From Harmothoe impar (lineage: Eukaryota > Annelida > Polychaeta > Phyllodocida > Polynoidae), in NCBI GenBank assembly GCA_947462335.1, contig OX381709.1, positions 62,798,609-62,862,608 on the forward strand: DNA of 64,000 nucleotides. Direction: 5' to 3'. Under the pieces are notes generated by a model. It worked only from the letters and a program-made list of their open reading frames with translations. It was not told where the DNA came from and did no database searches. Every line of letters begins with the position of its first letter. Positions within the stretch are counted from its first letter, which is position 1. The translations under genes were made by a program, and so were the position numbers. This document shows, piece after piece, positions 1 through 10,340 of this stretch.

Positions 1-154
1 ATCTCATCATCAGATAATGTTATTCAATTTAAAAGATCACCATAATTGTTCGGGCATGCATGCAATATTTGTGAAGGAGTCGGCAGATTCAATGTGCATC
101 TGTGCCTATCGCGGTGGAATGAATAAAATAAGTATATTGGGAAGAAGAGAGCGA

Positions 155-250
155 GAGATCTCGAGAGCATCAGAAAGAGAGGAGGAGGACAGAGAACAGG
201 GACCAGAGAGAGAAAGGGGGAGAAAGAAAAAGAAATGCAGGAGGCGATAG
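155..250. repeat. GA-rich purine tract
   Basis: An interrupted run of GA, AGAG and GGAG words on the plus strand, low complexity, with no perfect tandem unit. It yields an Arg/Glu-rich open frame that is an artefact of composition. Confidence 0.7.
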
Positions 251-1019
251 AGAGATATGCGTTTATGGGGAGAATTATAGAGCCAGGAGAATATAACTAC
301 TCAAGAGATCGCTTGATACAATTGACAGATTGGATGGTTGGCTGAGCATGAGAAGGAATAGAAGGAGAAGGGCAAAACTCTGCATGAATAAAGAAAACCT
401 ATCTAGAAAGGAAAAATGGTCTTGTAATAGACTCCAGTCGAGCTTTTTAAAGCAATCTGTCTACAACGGGAAACGAACTTTGGCAAAACATGCACATATT
501 TTAGCAGCGTCTGAAGGGAAGTTCCCTAAAGAAACTCCACTCTCTTTACTCAGGCCATAAAAACATGCCTTCAACTGTGAGCTCCCATAATGTGAGTCTC
601 GGGTCAATTTAGAAACTCATGAATATGTAAACCACTTGCCACTTTGCAGTTTGCTTGTTTTACACAGTCGCCAATGTGAACGAATCCGTCGACCGGAATC
701 AGTGCTGCTTGGTACTGATAATTAATCAAGACCTCAATTAGAGCATATAGTGCCCTCTCATTCTCCAAATTCCAAGTTTTGATGATAGTCAATGCCACTG
801 CATAAAACCTAGACATTCATAGTACATCCTCTGAGGAGGAAGTTTATTTTCCTTCCTTTTTCTTGACATTTGTAAATCATCTCATAACACAGCCATGCCC
901 TCCTCACCAAGGTCTAGCAGGGTGGAGCACTCCGTCTTATTTATCCTCCAATAATCTTTCCATCCTCTCGTCAGTGCCAGATGTAAAAGTCAAATTCAAT
1001 ATCGTCCCCACAGGTCTTA

Positions 1020-1125
1020 CGGAGGAGCGGACCGAAGGCCTGATCAAATCGACGTCACCATCCATCTTTCTGAGCGCCGCCCTGCCCCTGTCGACGCTGA
1101 CGTGACGTCACCGACCACGTGACCG
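1020..1125. promoter_or_regulatory. Candidate regulatory patch: CRE and E-box
   Basis: A CpG-richer stretch holds the palindromic cAMP response element TGACGTCA at 1103-1110, an overlapping upstream TGACGTG half-site, a further GACGTCACC at about 1050 and a CACGTG E-box at 1116-1121. Spacing between CRE and E-box is five bases. CREB/ATF and bHLH-Zip factors bind such sites in animals. Function is inferred from motif and CpG content only. Confidence 0.35.
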
Positions 1126-3608
1126 TATTAGGGGTCCCCAGGTTGTAAACACGGGGTCCGGCGTCCACTTCATTTCCCACCAAACCGAGGTTGATACGTT
1201 TCAATCTCAGAGCTGCCGCTTGAGGGCCTTACTTCTGTATGAAGCAACGCCTTTTGTCATATCTCATATTAATGGAGAAAAAAGCAGTGCATTATATAGG
1301 GGCTCTTTTTCGTAGGCCTTTTTATGGCTTAATATGGAGAGATTCTCACCCTATCACAAAGTTAAATCCCCTGGTAGTGGTGCACCACCGATCTAAAAGC
1401 GACTTCATCCCCACGTCCTTATTTATCTCATTGTGCCACTATATAAAACTTACACCACAGGATGGGCTCCTTAATGAATAGAGACCAGTACAAATCTTAC
1501 AATAATTACTTGAGGATCCATATATACTATTGCCACTTTACCACACGAGCCTTACTACCCCATGGGAGAGTACCCTTATGTTGTCCCCATACCCATCCTA
1601 TCTTACCCGTCCCTATAGGTACACCATTGCCGACCAGGCCGGATGCCATCTTGATGCTGGCTTCTCTGTGCGTTCCTGATAAGATAAGGCTCCCTAAGGG
1701 GGACCCAGTAGGTTCCAGGGACACTATATATAAAGCTGACAATGATTGATAGCAGGCGCCAAAGGTAGACTGCCTAAAGAGTGGTCGTGGCCTGCCGTGG
1801 GGAGGGGGCTGTTCCATCTCCTATAGAGAGGCCTAGCTGTGGTCTCCACAGTTAACGCACACACACATTAATGTGATGAATATGTCAAAGATCCCTGGTC
1901 AAATGTGTATCTAATTCATTTGAATATAATATGGCCGAAATTAATTATATATCTTAAAACTCAAATCGGCACTGATCAGTCTGCAGATGGCTCTTGGTTG
2001 AAGACCTATTCGAATCTCCAACATTATTACATGTATCAATACATACTGCAACTAACTGTGTTACGTTAAATAGCCTAGCCAGAATTGAACTAACATCATT
2101 ACTAGACTGATAGAGGTTTCCCCATAATTAACACAGCGATCAGTGTGACATAAGTTTATCTGTGATGGCATAAGATGACATCACTATAAATTCATTTAGA
2201 CTGTGGTCATTAGGTGTGCAAATTATCGAAGTTCTGTGACATCATGGGTCTGCTCATATAAGTTAGCATAGGCTATAAATTCTTCACATTTTCTCAACAT
2301 CATGTCTCCAGTCATCACGATGGGAAATACTGTCCTTCCATGAGTTTATGCCTTTATCCACAAACAGACTCTTCATGACACAGGAGATGTCTACCCATCT
2401 AGGCTGTCTTTGCCTCCTGCAGATCCTGACCCCATGACCATCAGCCATGAAATAGGCTGAATTGTGGAGCGTATAGACGGGTACGTCCTGACTCAGCGGA
2501 ACGTGGATGCTTTATCTTTGAGACTAGTCAACTCCCTCTACCCTCATCCACCACTCTCACCTCTTCACAGGTTTTCCAATCATTCACTCCCCTAGGAAAG
2601 ACGTCCATTTTCTGCCTGAGTGCTCTCTGGTGATCTACTATGCCAGTCACATACCTCCATTTCCATATACTACTTAGGAGTAGACTTGACTCAGAAACCT
2701 CTTTTCAAAAGACCTAGATATGGATATCAACCAAAAGGGCTAATCTGTCCTTCAGGTTCTGGCTGGCTGATCTCCCACTCCAGAGTTGTAAGGAGGCTAT
2801 AAATTACATCTGTCTACAAGAGCAACCACCACCAAAATGTCAACTGAATTCAACTAGTTCGTAAAACAATAATTGTCTCACGACTGTTTACCACAGTAGA
2901 ATAGACGTCAGTGTATCAAGCTAGACTGCACCCTGCTAGGCGTTGGTATTGATACGGGCACATTATGGCGAAGTATGGTTAATTAATATAGCTCACATGG
3001 GGTATTAATTCACCATGAAAACCACAGAAGATCATGGTTTCAAGTTCTTAAACAGTCTTATGATCTTACACTAATTATCATAAGCAAAAGATGGTGTTGA
3101 GCTATCACGAGAGCCATAGAACACGATCAGAAGCCTTGGGACGTCTTCTACCATTGTGTGGTGATGGGAAAATCGATTTATCGTAAGACAGCGCCAGATG
3201 GATTAGGGCATTGTGGTTGTACATCGTTGGATGTTTTATGCCCTTGGGCTTTGCTAGTAACATTTAAGATGCATCGCAATACATCCATCAATTGATACAT
3301 TTATAAATAACCGAGAACAACCTAAAAGATGCAGGATAAAATAGCGTCGCGAATAGAATTGATACCCCCATGTGAGCGATTTAAAGAGGCTGTTAAAAGG
3401 CTTTTTCCTCTGGGATTTATATTCGCAGATTCGCTTGACGAGTTGGGACAAGTGGATTATATGAGCCATTAAACGTGGAATACCCGGGGGAGATGGGGTA
3501 CATTGACAACACGTCTCCGCACAATAGCACTTTACACACATCATCATTAATGTCTAAGACACTAGATTAAACATTACATCAACTCTACAATGGCTTTAAG
3601 GTACTTAC

Positions 3609-3697
3609 CACCGATCTTGGCGTTGAATGCGACTCCTACTGCACATTTAGTGTTGTTGGCCACGGCAGCTACTTCACCAGCACACCGTGTACCGTGC
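3609..3697 (-). CDS. Furin/PCSK-like proprotein convertase, exon D (catalytic His region)
   Basis: This 89-bp exon completes the split Arg codon and then encodes [15 protein letters not shown] followed by [24 protein letters not shown] is the hallmark motif with the catalytic-triad His of furin-type proteases, with the adjacent Cys. The ANNxxCxVGVAxNAxIGG segment matches the family's first calcium site loop. The acceptor is a poly-pyrimidine tract ending CATTTACAG. The donor is GGTG followed by GTAAGTAC, giving a phase 1 exit inside the second Gly codon. The next expected block (family pattern RMLDG-VTD) is not visible between 3608 and 1, so the following exon probably lies outside the window. 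Catalytic residues are intact, with no sign of pseudogenisation. Confidence 0.96.
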
Positions 3698-4479
3698 CTG
3701 TAAATGGTCAATAAAGAAATGGGGATTATATTAGTGCTTGAGGTGTGATGGTTGATAAATAAATAAATAGAGGTTGGGGGCTTCCAGTGTATACACAGAG
3801 ATATATAAATCACTCTATCATATATGGCTTTTGTAGTCCCCTTAAGCTTAGTTTGATTAAAAGGGCTTTATGGGGACCTTTATCAACTCAAATGTCCAAT
3901 CCAATGACGGATGAAAGACGGATGTCTATGGAAAAGTAGTTGAGAGCCAGTTGATTGGGGGTATATTGGACCATTACTGAGATATTGAGTGGGAAAGGAG
4001 ACATGTACATACATTTAAATTCAGTGATGGGTGGTTTCAAACTACATGTACGTAGCATTGCAATAGCAGACACCTTACACTGTAAGTTACAGATGTATTC
4101 ATACATGAAATGTGCCCCATTTACCGGTCGTCTGGTATATTCTTATACTACCATTTTCACTATCGTGCACCTGAGGGTTCTTTTATCCTATGAAACTTCC
4201 TATAGAAATGAAAACACATACTAAGAGCACCTGCTGCTCTTGCCTCGCCGCTAGATGTAACTGCATTTTACCACTAAGATAGGTCCCATAGTAAGATGGT
4301 ACACGTTGATAAGAGAGAGCTTTAAATGCATAGAGACGTGATATAGACTGAGAAAAGTAAAAGTGGTGTTTCCTGGTAATGCGACAACGTAAAACATCTG
4401 TGTATCAGATTATCTTTTTAATACAGAATACAGATTACAAACAGATCTAGCATTGCCACATTAGTTTTATGACACCTAC
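3698..4479 (-). other. Intron between convertase exons C and D
   Basis: A 782-bp intron bounded by donor GTAGGT (at 4479) and acceptor TTTACAG (ending 3698), phase 2. AT-rich; no repeat or coding content recognised. It is by far the shortest intron of the gene seen here. Confidence 0.93.
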
Positions 4480-4556
4480 CGGTTTGTGTCGGAACCATCA
4501 TAGTGCGGCATGGGGTCTGGGTCCTGGCCATTGATGTCCCATGATGCATCTGGGTC
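4480..4556 (-). CDS. Furin/PCSK-like proprotein convertase, exon C
   Basis: This 77-bp exon encodes DPDASWDINGQDPDPMPHYD and then GSDTN plus two bases of an Arg codon. The D-P-x-A-S-x-D-x-N-x-x-D-x-D-P-x-P-x-Y-D pattern is diagnostic of the convertase catalytic domain between the Asp and His triad residues and holds acidic residues involved in substrate recognition and calcium binding. The acceptor is TTTTTTCTTTACAG before GACCCA (phase 0). The donor is AACCG followed by GTAGGT (phase 2). The split Arg codon (CG plus G) is completed by the first base of the next exon, which independently supports both borders. It lies 16.8 kb downstream of exon B and 782 bp upstream of exon D on the minus strand. 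Confidence 0.94.
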
Positions 4557-5726
4557 CTGTAAAGAAAAAAGTCAACATAAGCACGGACATCACAATTACA
4601 ATGTCACAGACAGCAGGTGCAAACAATCAGAAGCAGCAACGCTCTTTGTTCACTGGGTAGCCTAGTTTCTCCGGATTGACACTTGACAGGTGACCGTAGA
4701 TGGATAAAGTTGAATTTTCAATCTCAAGGGTTTTCTTTGCAAGTTGAATTTGAATTTCATTTTCAACTGCACACATATATGTATAACATATTTAAAGCAG
4801 AGCTGCTATACCACCCTTGCCATATCAATTCAAAAGCAATTGTCTCCAGGGTGGAGCTGGTGATATCGACAGACTTTAATTGTCTATGAAAGAAATGCAA
4901 TACACGTACAAGAACGTCCACGGACCCTGTCTTATAACTGAGAAATACCAGGCTACACATTCATGAAATTCTGTTTTCTTCTCATCTTGGTATGATTGAT
5001 TAACTTTGCCGAGCTGTCTCCACAGGTTGTGGTTGGAAGCTGCCGATGGGGTGTCTCAGGGCACTGGTGCCTTTTTAATAACCTTTACGTCGTCTACGTT
5101 TGAAGCATTGCCAACAGACCAAGGAGGAACAAGCACGCGTGACGTTGATTAAAGTTTTGATTATGTGCATCTGGCAGCAGCAAGCCCACAGAATGATTGC
5201 TTTCCTTGAATTGGATTCTAAGAATTTACAGGCAGTAACTTGGTGGGTTGAGACGAAAAACTTATTAGAATGGAGGAAAAAATCGATAGTTATATTTTCA
5301 TCCAACGGCCTTTACAGTCCCTCAACAATTTCAGAACGTGGGAGATTCAATGAGAAATACCACCAGCGCGTCAGACGGGGTCCTGGCTCTTTTCATGGCC
5401 CTACCAAAACATGCAGACTTCTCAAGAAACGCCCCACGGCTTATGAATTTGTGAAATTAAGCGTTTGCATAATGCGATTTGTGCGTTTGGGGCTGGAAAA
5501 GGAGAACGGCTGATAATTAAATTTCCCGGGTGCAGGGAGAGGAGCCAAAACACAGGGACAAGCATCGCTGAAGCGAGAAGCTGGCGGGATAATAAAGACT
5601 ATTCCAAGATAATCCCCGGACAAATATTGTCCTTACCCGTGCTGTGGTCACAAATAGAACAACAAACCTAATACAGACGTATTAACCTGGGCTGCCCTGC
5701 CGCGCCCGACATGAGAACATGTCGTT

Positions 5727-5767
5727 GATTGGTTGAAGGAACGCTCCAAGAGGCCTGCGCATGCGCA
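5727..5767. promoter_or_regulatory. CCAAT-like box and perfect NRF1 palindrome
   Basis: GATTGG at 5727-5732 (plus strand reading of an NF-Y/CCAAT-like ATTGG core) is followed 23 bases later by the 12-bp palindrome TGCGCATGCGCA at 5756-5767, the consensus for NRF1. This pairing is typical of CpG-type promoters in animals. No exon start was recognised next to it, so it may be an alternative intronic promoter, an enhancer or chance. Confidence 0.35.
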
Positions 5768-6199
5768 ATCTGACCAAAATTACATTGAGGAAAATTGATG
5801 TGGCTTGCGACACACAGTGGCCTTTGTGGACGTTTGAGAAGAGAGCAGTCTTGGGGAATTACAGTCAAGAAATGAGACATAAAACTGGACATTTCAAATG
5901 TGCAAACGGGAGGGACTAGGGATGAAATGGGCGGTTAATTGCAAAGGTGGGTAGTGCTTATAAAAAGGTGAAATGGGGCGCGAGAAAATGAGAAAGAAAG
6001 AAAACCATATTGTTGGGGGATAAAGACATCGGTTGATGATAATGATAAGAGGATATTACTCCGTTTCTATTGCCTGCATAATGCTATATTCCTTTAGTGT
6101 ATCCCCAGAAGCTAGAGGTATGGAAACCCCCATAGTCAGGAATAAACCCAGGGTAGAGCTGTATACAGTCAAAATGGACGTTGGTGCAGCCAGTAGCAA

Positions 6200-7150
6200 T
6201 TCCGAAACGCAGTGCTGACGCTCTCTATCGGATAGGGCTTACTGTAGTGGCCACCCACTGGTCCACATAATATGGTCATTACCCATAATGCCTATCTATA
6301 TGGCCTACTGTGAGGTTTACACTCTATTTACTGCTCTACTCTGTGGGAGTCTAATGAGGGTATTTAACTCCAGGGCCATCAGTGCAGTGCAGGCTATGTA
6401 ATAAATCGGCTCCATTTAATGCCATGGTTATGCTCTAAACCCTGCACCACCTACTGGGTTTAAGCCCATGTGAGCTGCTCCTCCAGCCACTAGCTGACTG
6501 CGTCTATGGAGGCTTGGCTAAAGGTTGAATAAAGTAGGTTTCGCTATTACATGGAGACACTTGAAAACTGGAAGAGCTTCTAGCTGTACCTGCACGTTAT
6601 TCCTTCACGACCTTTGAACATATACATGATACATTTTGTGGGGACCTACTACCTAGTTGTACTTGACATAGTCCATATGATACATTGCAAATTAAATTGT
6701 GACCATCTTAAATTGAAATACTGCACATTAAACAGTTGTATGGGGATGTCAATGGTAGACACGCCACACCTGCTCCATTCCAACATACGGACATAAAGGT
6801 ACAATGGAACATGCACCAAGCGCCAGAGTGTCCCTCGTCTGCCAAAGTAGTGTCAGAAGAACGTGTTCCGTTTAAAGGGACAGTGAGCAACTCAGCCCAT
6901 CTACAAGAGCAGCTCATATGCTACCGGACAAAGCATAGACCCCATGGCCCCGGCTCAGACATCATATCACCACCTCAACTAGTTCCTACGATAGACACTC
7001 TAACATAGCCATCCCACCTTCCACCAATCAATCTGCAGGGTGAGGCATCACTTCAAAATCAGTCAGTAGTCCTTTAAGAGGCCAGTTAACTAATCATTGT
7101 CGTGTTTCTATTGACTGCATCTCTTTCTATAGCTACCTCTTACAAGTGTG
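6200..7150. repeat. Diverged tandem duplication I, left unit
   Basis: Matches the 7520-8760 unit in collinear blocks. GAGCTGCTCCTCCAGCCAC occurs at 6472 and 7807. Both are preceded by a block with AAACCCTGCA or GAACCCTGCA and a nearby CTACT, and followed by CTCAGCCCATCTACA near 6892 and 8511 with GAGCAGCTCA soon after. Copies are strongly diverged with many indels, so the event is old. No protein is encoded. Confidence 0.8.
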
Positions 7151-7151
7151 G

Positions 7152-7455
7152 TTAGGGAGTGCTCATTTTTTAACAATAGGGGGGGGGGGTGGTGGATTTG
7201 GGGGGGGGGGGGTAAAAAATTTGGACCCCTTGACCGGGGGGGTGAAAATTTAGACCCCTCTTGGGGGGGGGGGTGTGAAAAAAATTCAACCTGTTTTGAG
7301 GGAAAAAGCCCACACATTACTATGCTACAAAGGGGCGCGAACGCGCACGATTTTCAGCCTGCCCGGGGGGGGGGGGGGTAAAAAATTTCGACCCCTCTAG
7401 GGGGGGCGCGAAATCTCACCACCCCCCCTGTTGTTAAAAAATGAGCACTCCCTTA
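7152..7455 (+). mobile_element. G-tract-rich MITE, copy 1 (TTA target duplication)
   Basis: The element (7155-7452, 298 bp) starts GGGAGTGCTCATTTTTTAAC and ends with the reverse complement, GTTAAAAAATGAGCACTCCC, flanked on both sides by TTA (7152-7154 and 7453-7455). A 3-bp TTA/TWA duplication with GG-starting termini fits the PIF/Harbinger (Tourist-like) group, but no transposase is present. The inside alternates long G runs with AAAAAATTT and GACCCCT words repeated at least three times. Copy 2 lies at 45746-46052 in the opposite orientation. The open frames across it are artefacts. Confidence 0.85.
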
Positions 7456-7519
7456 GAAATATGACATTGTAAGGGAATCTGTATCAACGAGGGAAAGGTC
7501 TTCTGGAGTCAGAACTAAC

Positions 7520-8760
7520 ATCAGTCCACTCACTAGCAATTAGACAGGGACTGGAACGCAGCCCTAGTGTTATCTCTACACGGGCAGGTCCACAGAATAT
7601 GTTCATTTGCCCAAAACATCTGTCTTTGCTGTGGGGCTACACTATTATCTACTTCACTACATTGTTCATTAAAAGGAGCCAAATGAGGATATCTAAACCT
7701 TAGGGCGATCAGTAGAATACGGGCTATGCAATGAAGCCGGCCCATGTAATGTCATGTTTATGTGCTGAACCCTGCATAAACTACTGCCTTTAAACACATA
7801 AATTATGAGCTGCTCCTCCAGCCACCAACTATCCGTGCTGACTGGGTATGCCGAGGCGGATTATGGCGTCCTTCCGGTGAGGGTTAACACGTGCAGGAAG
7901 GATAGCTTTATGACGAGTGGCGGCCTCTGCCGGCCTCTTCATATACCATAAGTCACTGAGCTGCTCACAGACCCCCTGCAGGCACCTTGTGACACGTGAC
8001 CTCAGGTCTACTCTAACTGTTGGTGTATAGCTTGCCCCTTCAGACTTATCTCGTACATTAACGTTTACAGGGCTATACCTGCAGTCCATAACGTTAGCAC
8101 TGCCTGCCTACTTCAAGTAGCCGTTTCTCCATTGGTTTCACAGCTGAACTCCATGGCTGACTTCTGTGGTCAGATCCCCCTTGTATTGTGTGTAATGAGT
8201 CAAGAACACGTAGGTATTATATCATGCATAGTTCACAAATAGTTGTATTAAGTTGTGTGCGTTTGAAAGTAACGCATTGTATGAAAAATGTCTCAACTTG
8301 ACAAAAACCCATTTGAGATATTGGATTAATAATGAGAACAGCTACCAAGTAAATCGAGACATCTCCATTAAAAGGATGCAGTAAAAATAGTCATGCCACA
8401 CCCTCTCCTCACCAACACAGTGACTCTGGTATAAACTAGTACATGTGTGTCCACTGTCCGCCAACGTGGACCCAGGGGAACTTGTTCCTTTAAAACGGGC
8501 AGTGGGAAACTCAGCCCATCTACATGAGCAGCTCAAACCCTATTAGACCCAGCCAAGACTCCCTGGCACCGCCTCAGACGCCCTATTACCACCTCAGACA
8601 TCCCCTCACAACGATTCCCTATTAACACAGACATAGCCAGTCTTTTACCAAATCAATCCTGGGTGGGCCATGCATTGCCTAACCACTGGGAGTGGATGTT
8701 GATAGCGACAACAACCTTACACCCACACCAAAGTCTGACCCTGGTTTCTTGTATCTATAG
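7520..8760. repeat. Diverged tandem duplication I, right unit
   Basis: Second copy of the 6200-7150 unit. It keeps the GAGCTGCTCCTCCAGCCAC and CTCAGCCCATCTACA landmarks in the same order and adds a middle section with another GAGCTGCTC at 7958. The G-tract MITE at 7155-7452 sits in the junction between the two units. Confidence 0.8.
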
Positions 8761-10179
8761 CAGAGTGGCTAGACAACTTGGGATTCTATACGCCGACTAC
8801 AGTGGCTTTAAGTGGAGGCCAGTGGCGCCACAAGCGGTCACCTTGGGAATTAGACATCAATATGAGGTCAGGGGTGATGCAGCTCCAAGGTACTTCCATC
8901 AAAAATGTGTCTGGGCTCCTTACCCATTTAGGCCACTTTTTTGATACAGTGTAATGCAGGATAACTTACATCAACCAGTGACATATTCTATATCCATCTT
9001 ATGTTGACTTATTGCATAATTATTATATAGAGAGAAAGTCTCATATCTTTATATCTTTAAAAAGAAAGTAGATAGGGTATTCTCGAAAACTCCCAAACTA
9101 AGTGGCCAAAATGGTAGCCATTATGATCTACAATTGAATTCACTTTCATCTTAGCCTGTCACTCTCTATGCCCAAATCAGCAGGTAAGGATGTAAATCGG
9201 CAATAGCTGAACATTCACCTTTTGTACACCTGTGTTCTGACAGAGCTAACTATGGAGATGGGAGGAGGGGCATTGGTGTAAGCCCCTGTAGTCCAGTAGT
9301 CCCTAGAATCACATGATAGCCTACACCTCACCCCTACCCTACCTCCCCTTCACCCTCGACCCACTCACAGTATCAGATAGGATCGTACCACCCACCCCTG
9401 TCAGTACCTGTCCTGTAGGCCGACATTGAAGCTGATCCTCCAGTCTCAACATTTCGTTTGGATTACGCTGCCAAATGTCAAAATGTCAAATCAATGTCGG
9501 CCCCCCTCCTCCCGCAGCGCCCTCCCACGGGCTGTATGGGAACCCCACAGCGCCACCCCTCCCATTTCAAGGTTTCGTATTATTTCCACGCAACCCGGAG
9601 ATTTGTGTCTTTTACAACCAGGCAAAGAAACGGCGAAAGGTTAAGCCGAAGAAAGCTTGGCTTTTGACAGGAGATGAGAGGAAATTTTCTGGCTGTGAGC
9701 GGATGCAAGCGGATATCTCACATGTAAAAACTGCCAGGAACTTTGGTATTGTCGTTACTCGCTACTAGAAAGACCAGCGGCACATCCATTAAGAGGAAAC
9801 CGACGCCAGGACATGACAAAGCTTCAAGGCAGTCTGTGTATTTTGGTGAAGAGCTGCAGGAGGAGCTGCAAGACAGTCTGCCTCCAATGTATACTATATG
9901 AATAAATGGCATTGGACTCATGTCCATTGGCTAATATCCAAGGCCAATGGCTGTGGGCGCCATTCCTACTTATAGGAAAGGTCAGTCACTAGCCTAGAAA
10001 AGTGATAGCACCTAACACAGAAACAGACCTGGACGACTCTCAAACTTCAGTGGCAGCTTTCGGCGAGCAGCTCACCTCCTTGAAAGATAGTTCAGCGGCT
10101 GATATAGGAGCAGCTCATTTCGGAGGGGTATAGGAGTAAAGGTGGGGAGTGGGTGGAGCAGCCGAGTTAATAAGCCTAA

Positions 10180-10340
10180 CTAGTAATGAGCTTCTCCTGC
10201 TGCTGAACCTCTCTAATTGGCCGCATTCCCACCTCCGGGCAGGCCATCCCGCCTCCTCCAGGCGCCCTGAGCAGCTCCCACTAGTACCACTCGTCTAGAG
10301 CTGCTCGTGTCCCAGGGGAGCAGGGCAGCAGGTGCCAAAA
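10180..10340. repeat. Dispersed repeat carrying GAGCWGCTC, copy at 10.2 kb
   Basis: Starts with a TCCTGCTGCTGAACCTCT block and ends with GGCAGCAGGTGCCAAAAG. The region at 18115-18300 has the same beginning (TCCTGCTGGAGCTGCTCAA) and end (GAGCAGCAGGTGCCGAAG) around a diverged middle. Both contain GAGCWGCTC copies, so at least part of that motif family may ride in an old dispersed repeat. Confidence 0.55.

Larger units (their letters stand above)
1..3608 (-). other. Intron downstream of convertase exon D (partial)
   Basis: No exon of the convertase or of another gene was recognised here on either strand. Open frames are short and have no family motif. Recognisable content is a GA-rich purine tract near 155-250 and a CpG-richer patch near 1020-1170 with cAMP-response-element and E-box sites. 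The remainder is AT-rich unique sequence. It is called intron because exon D ends with a canonical donor and the remaining catalytic-domain exons must lie further left. Confidence 0.7.

Noticed and set aside
1..3608. Search for the next convertase exon (RMLDG-VTD, SWGPxDDG)
   Set aside because: No matching minus-strand sequence with splice sites was found.
5100..5513. 137-codon open frame on the plus strand
   Set aside because: No motif or codon pattern of a real protein. It lies inside the 16.8 kb intron.
7148..7381. Gly/Trp/Lys-rich open frame
   Set aside because: It is the translation of the G-tract MITE.
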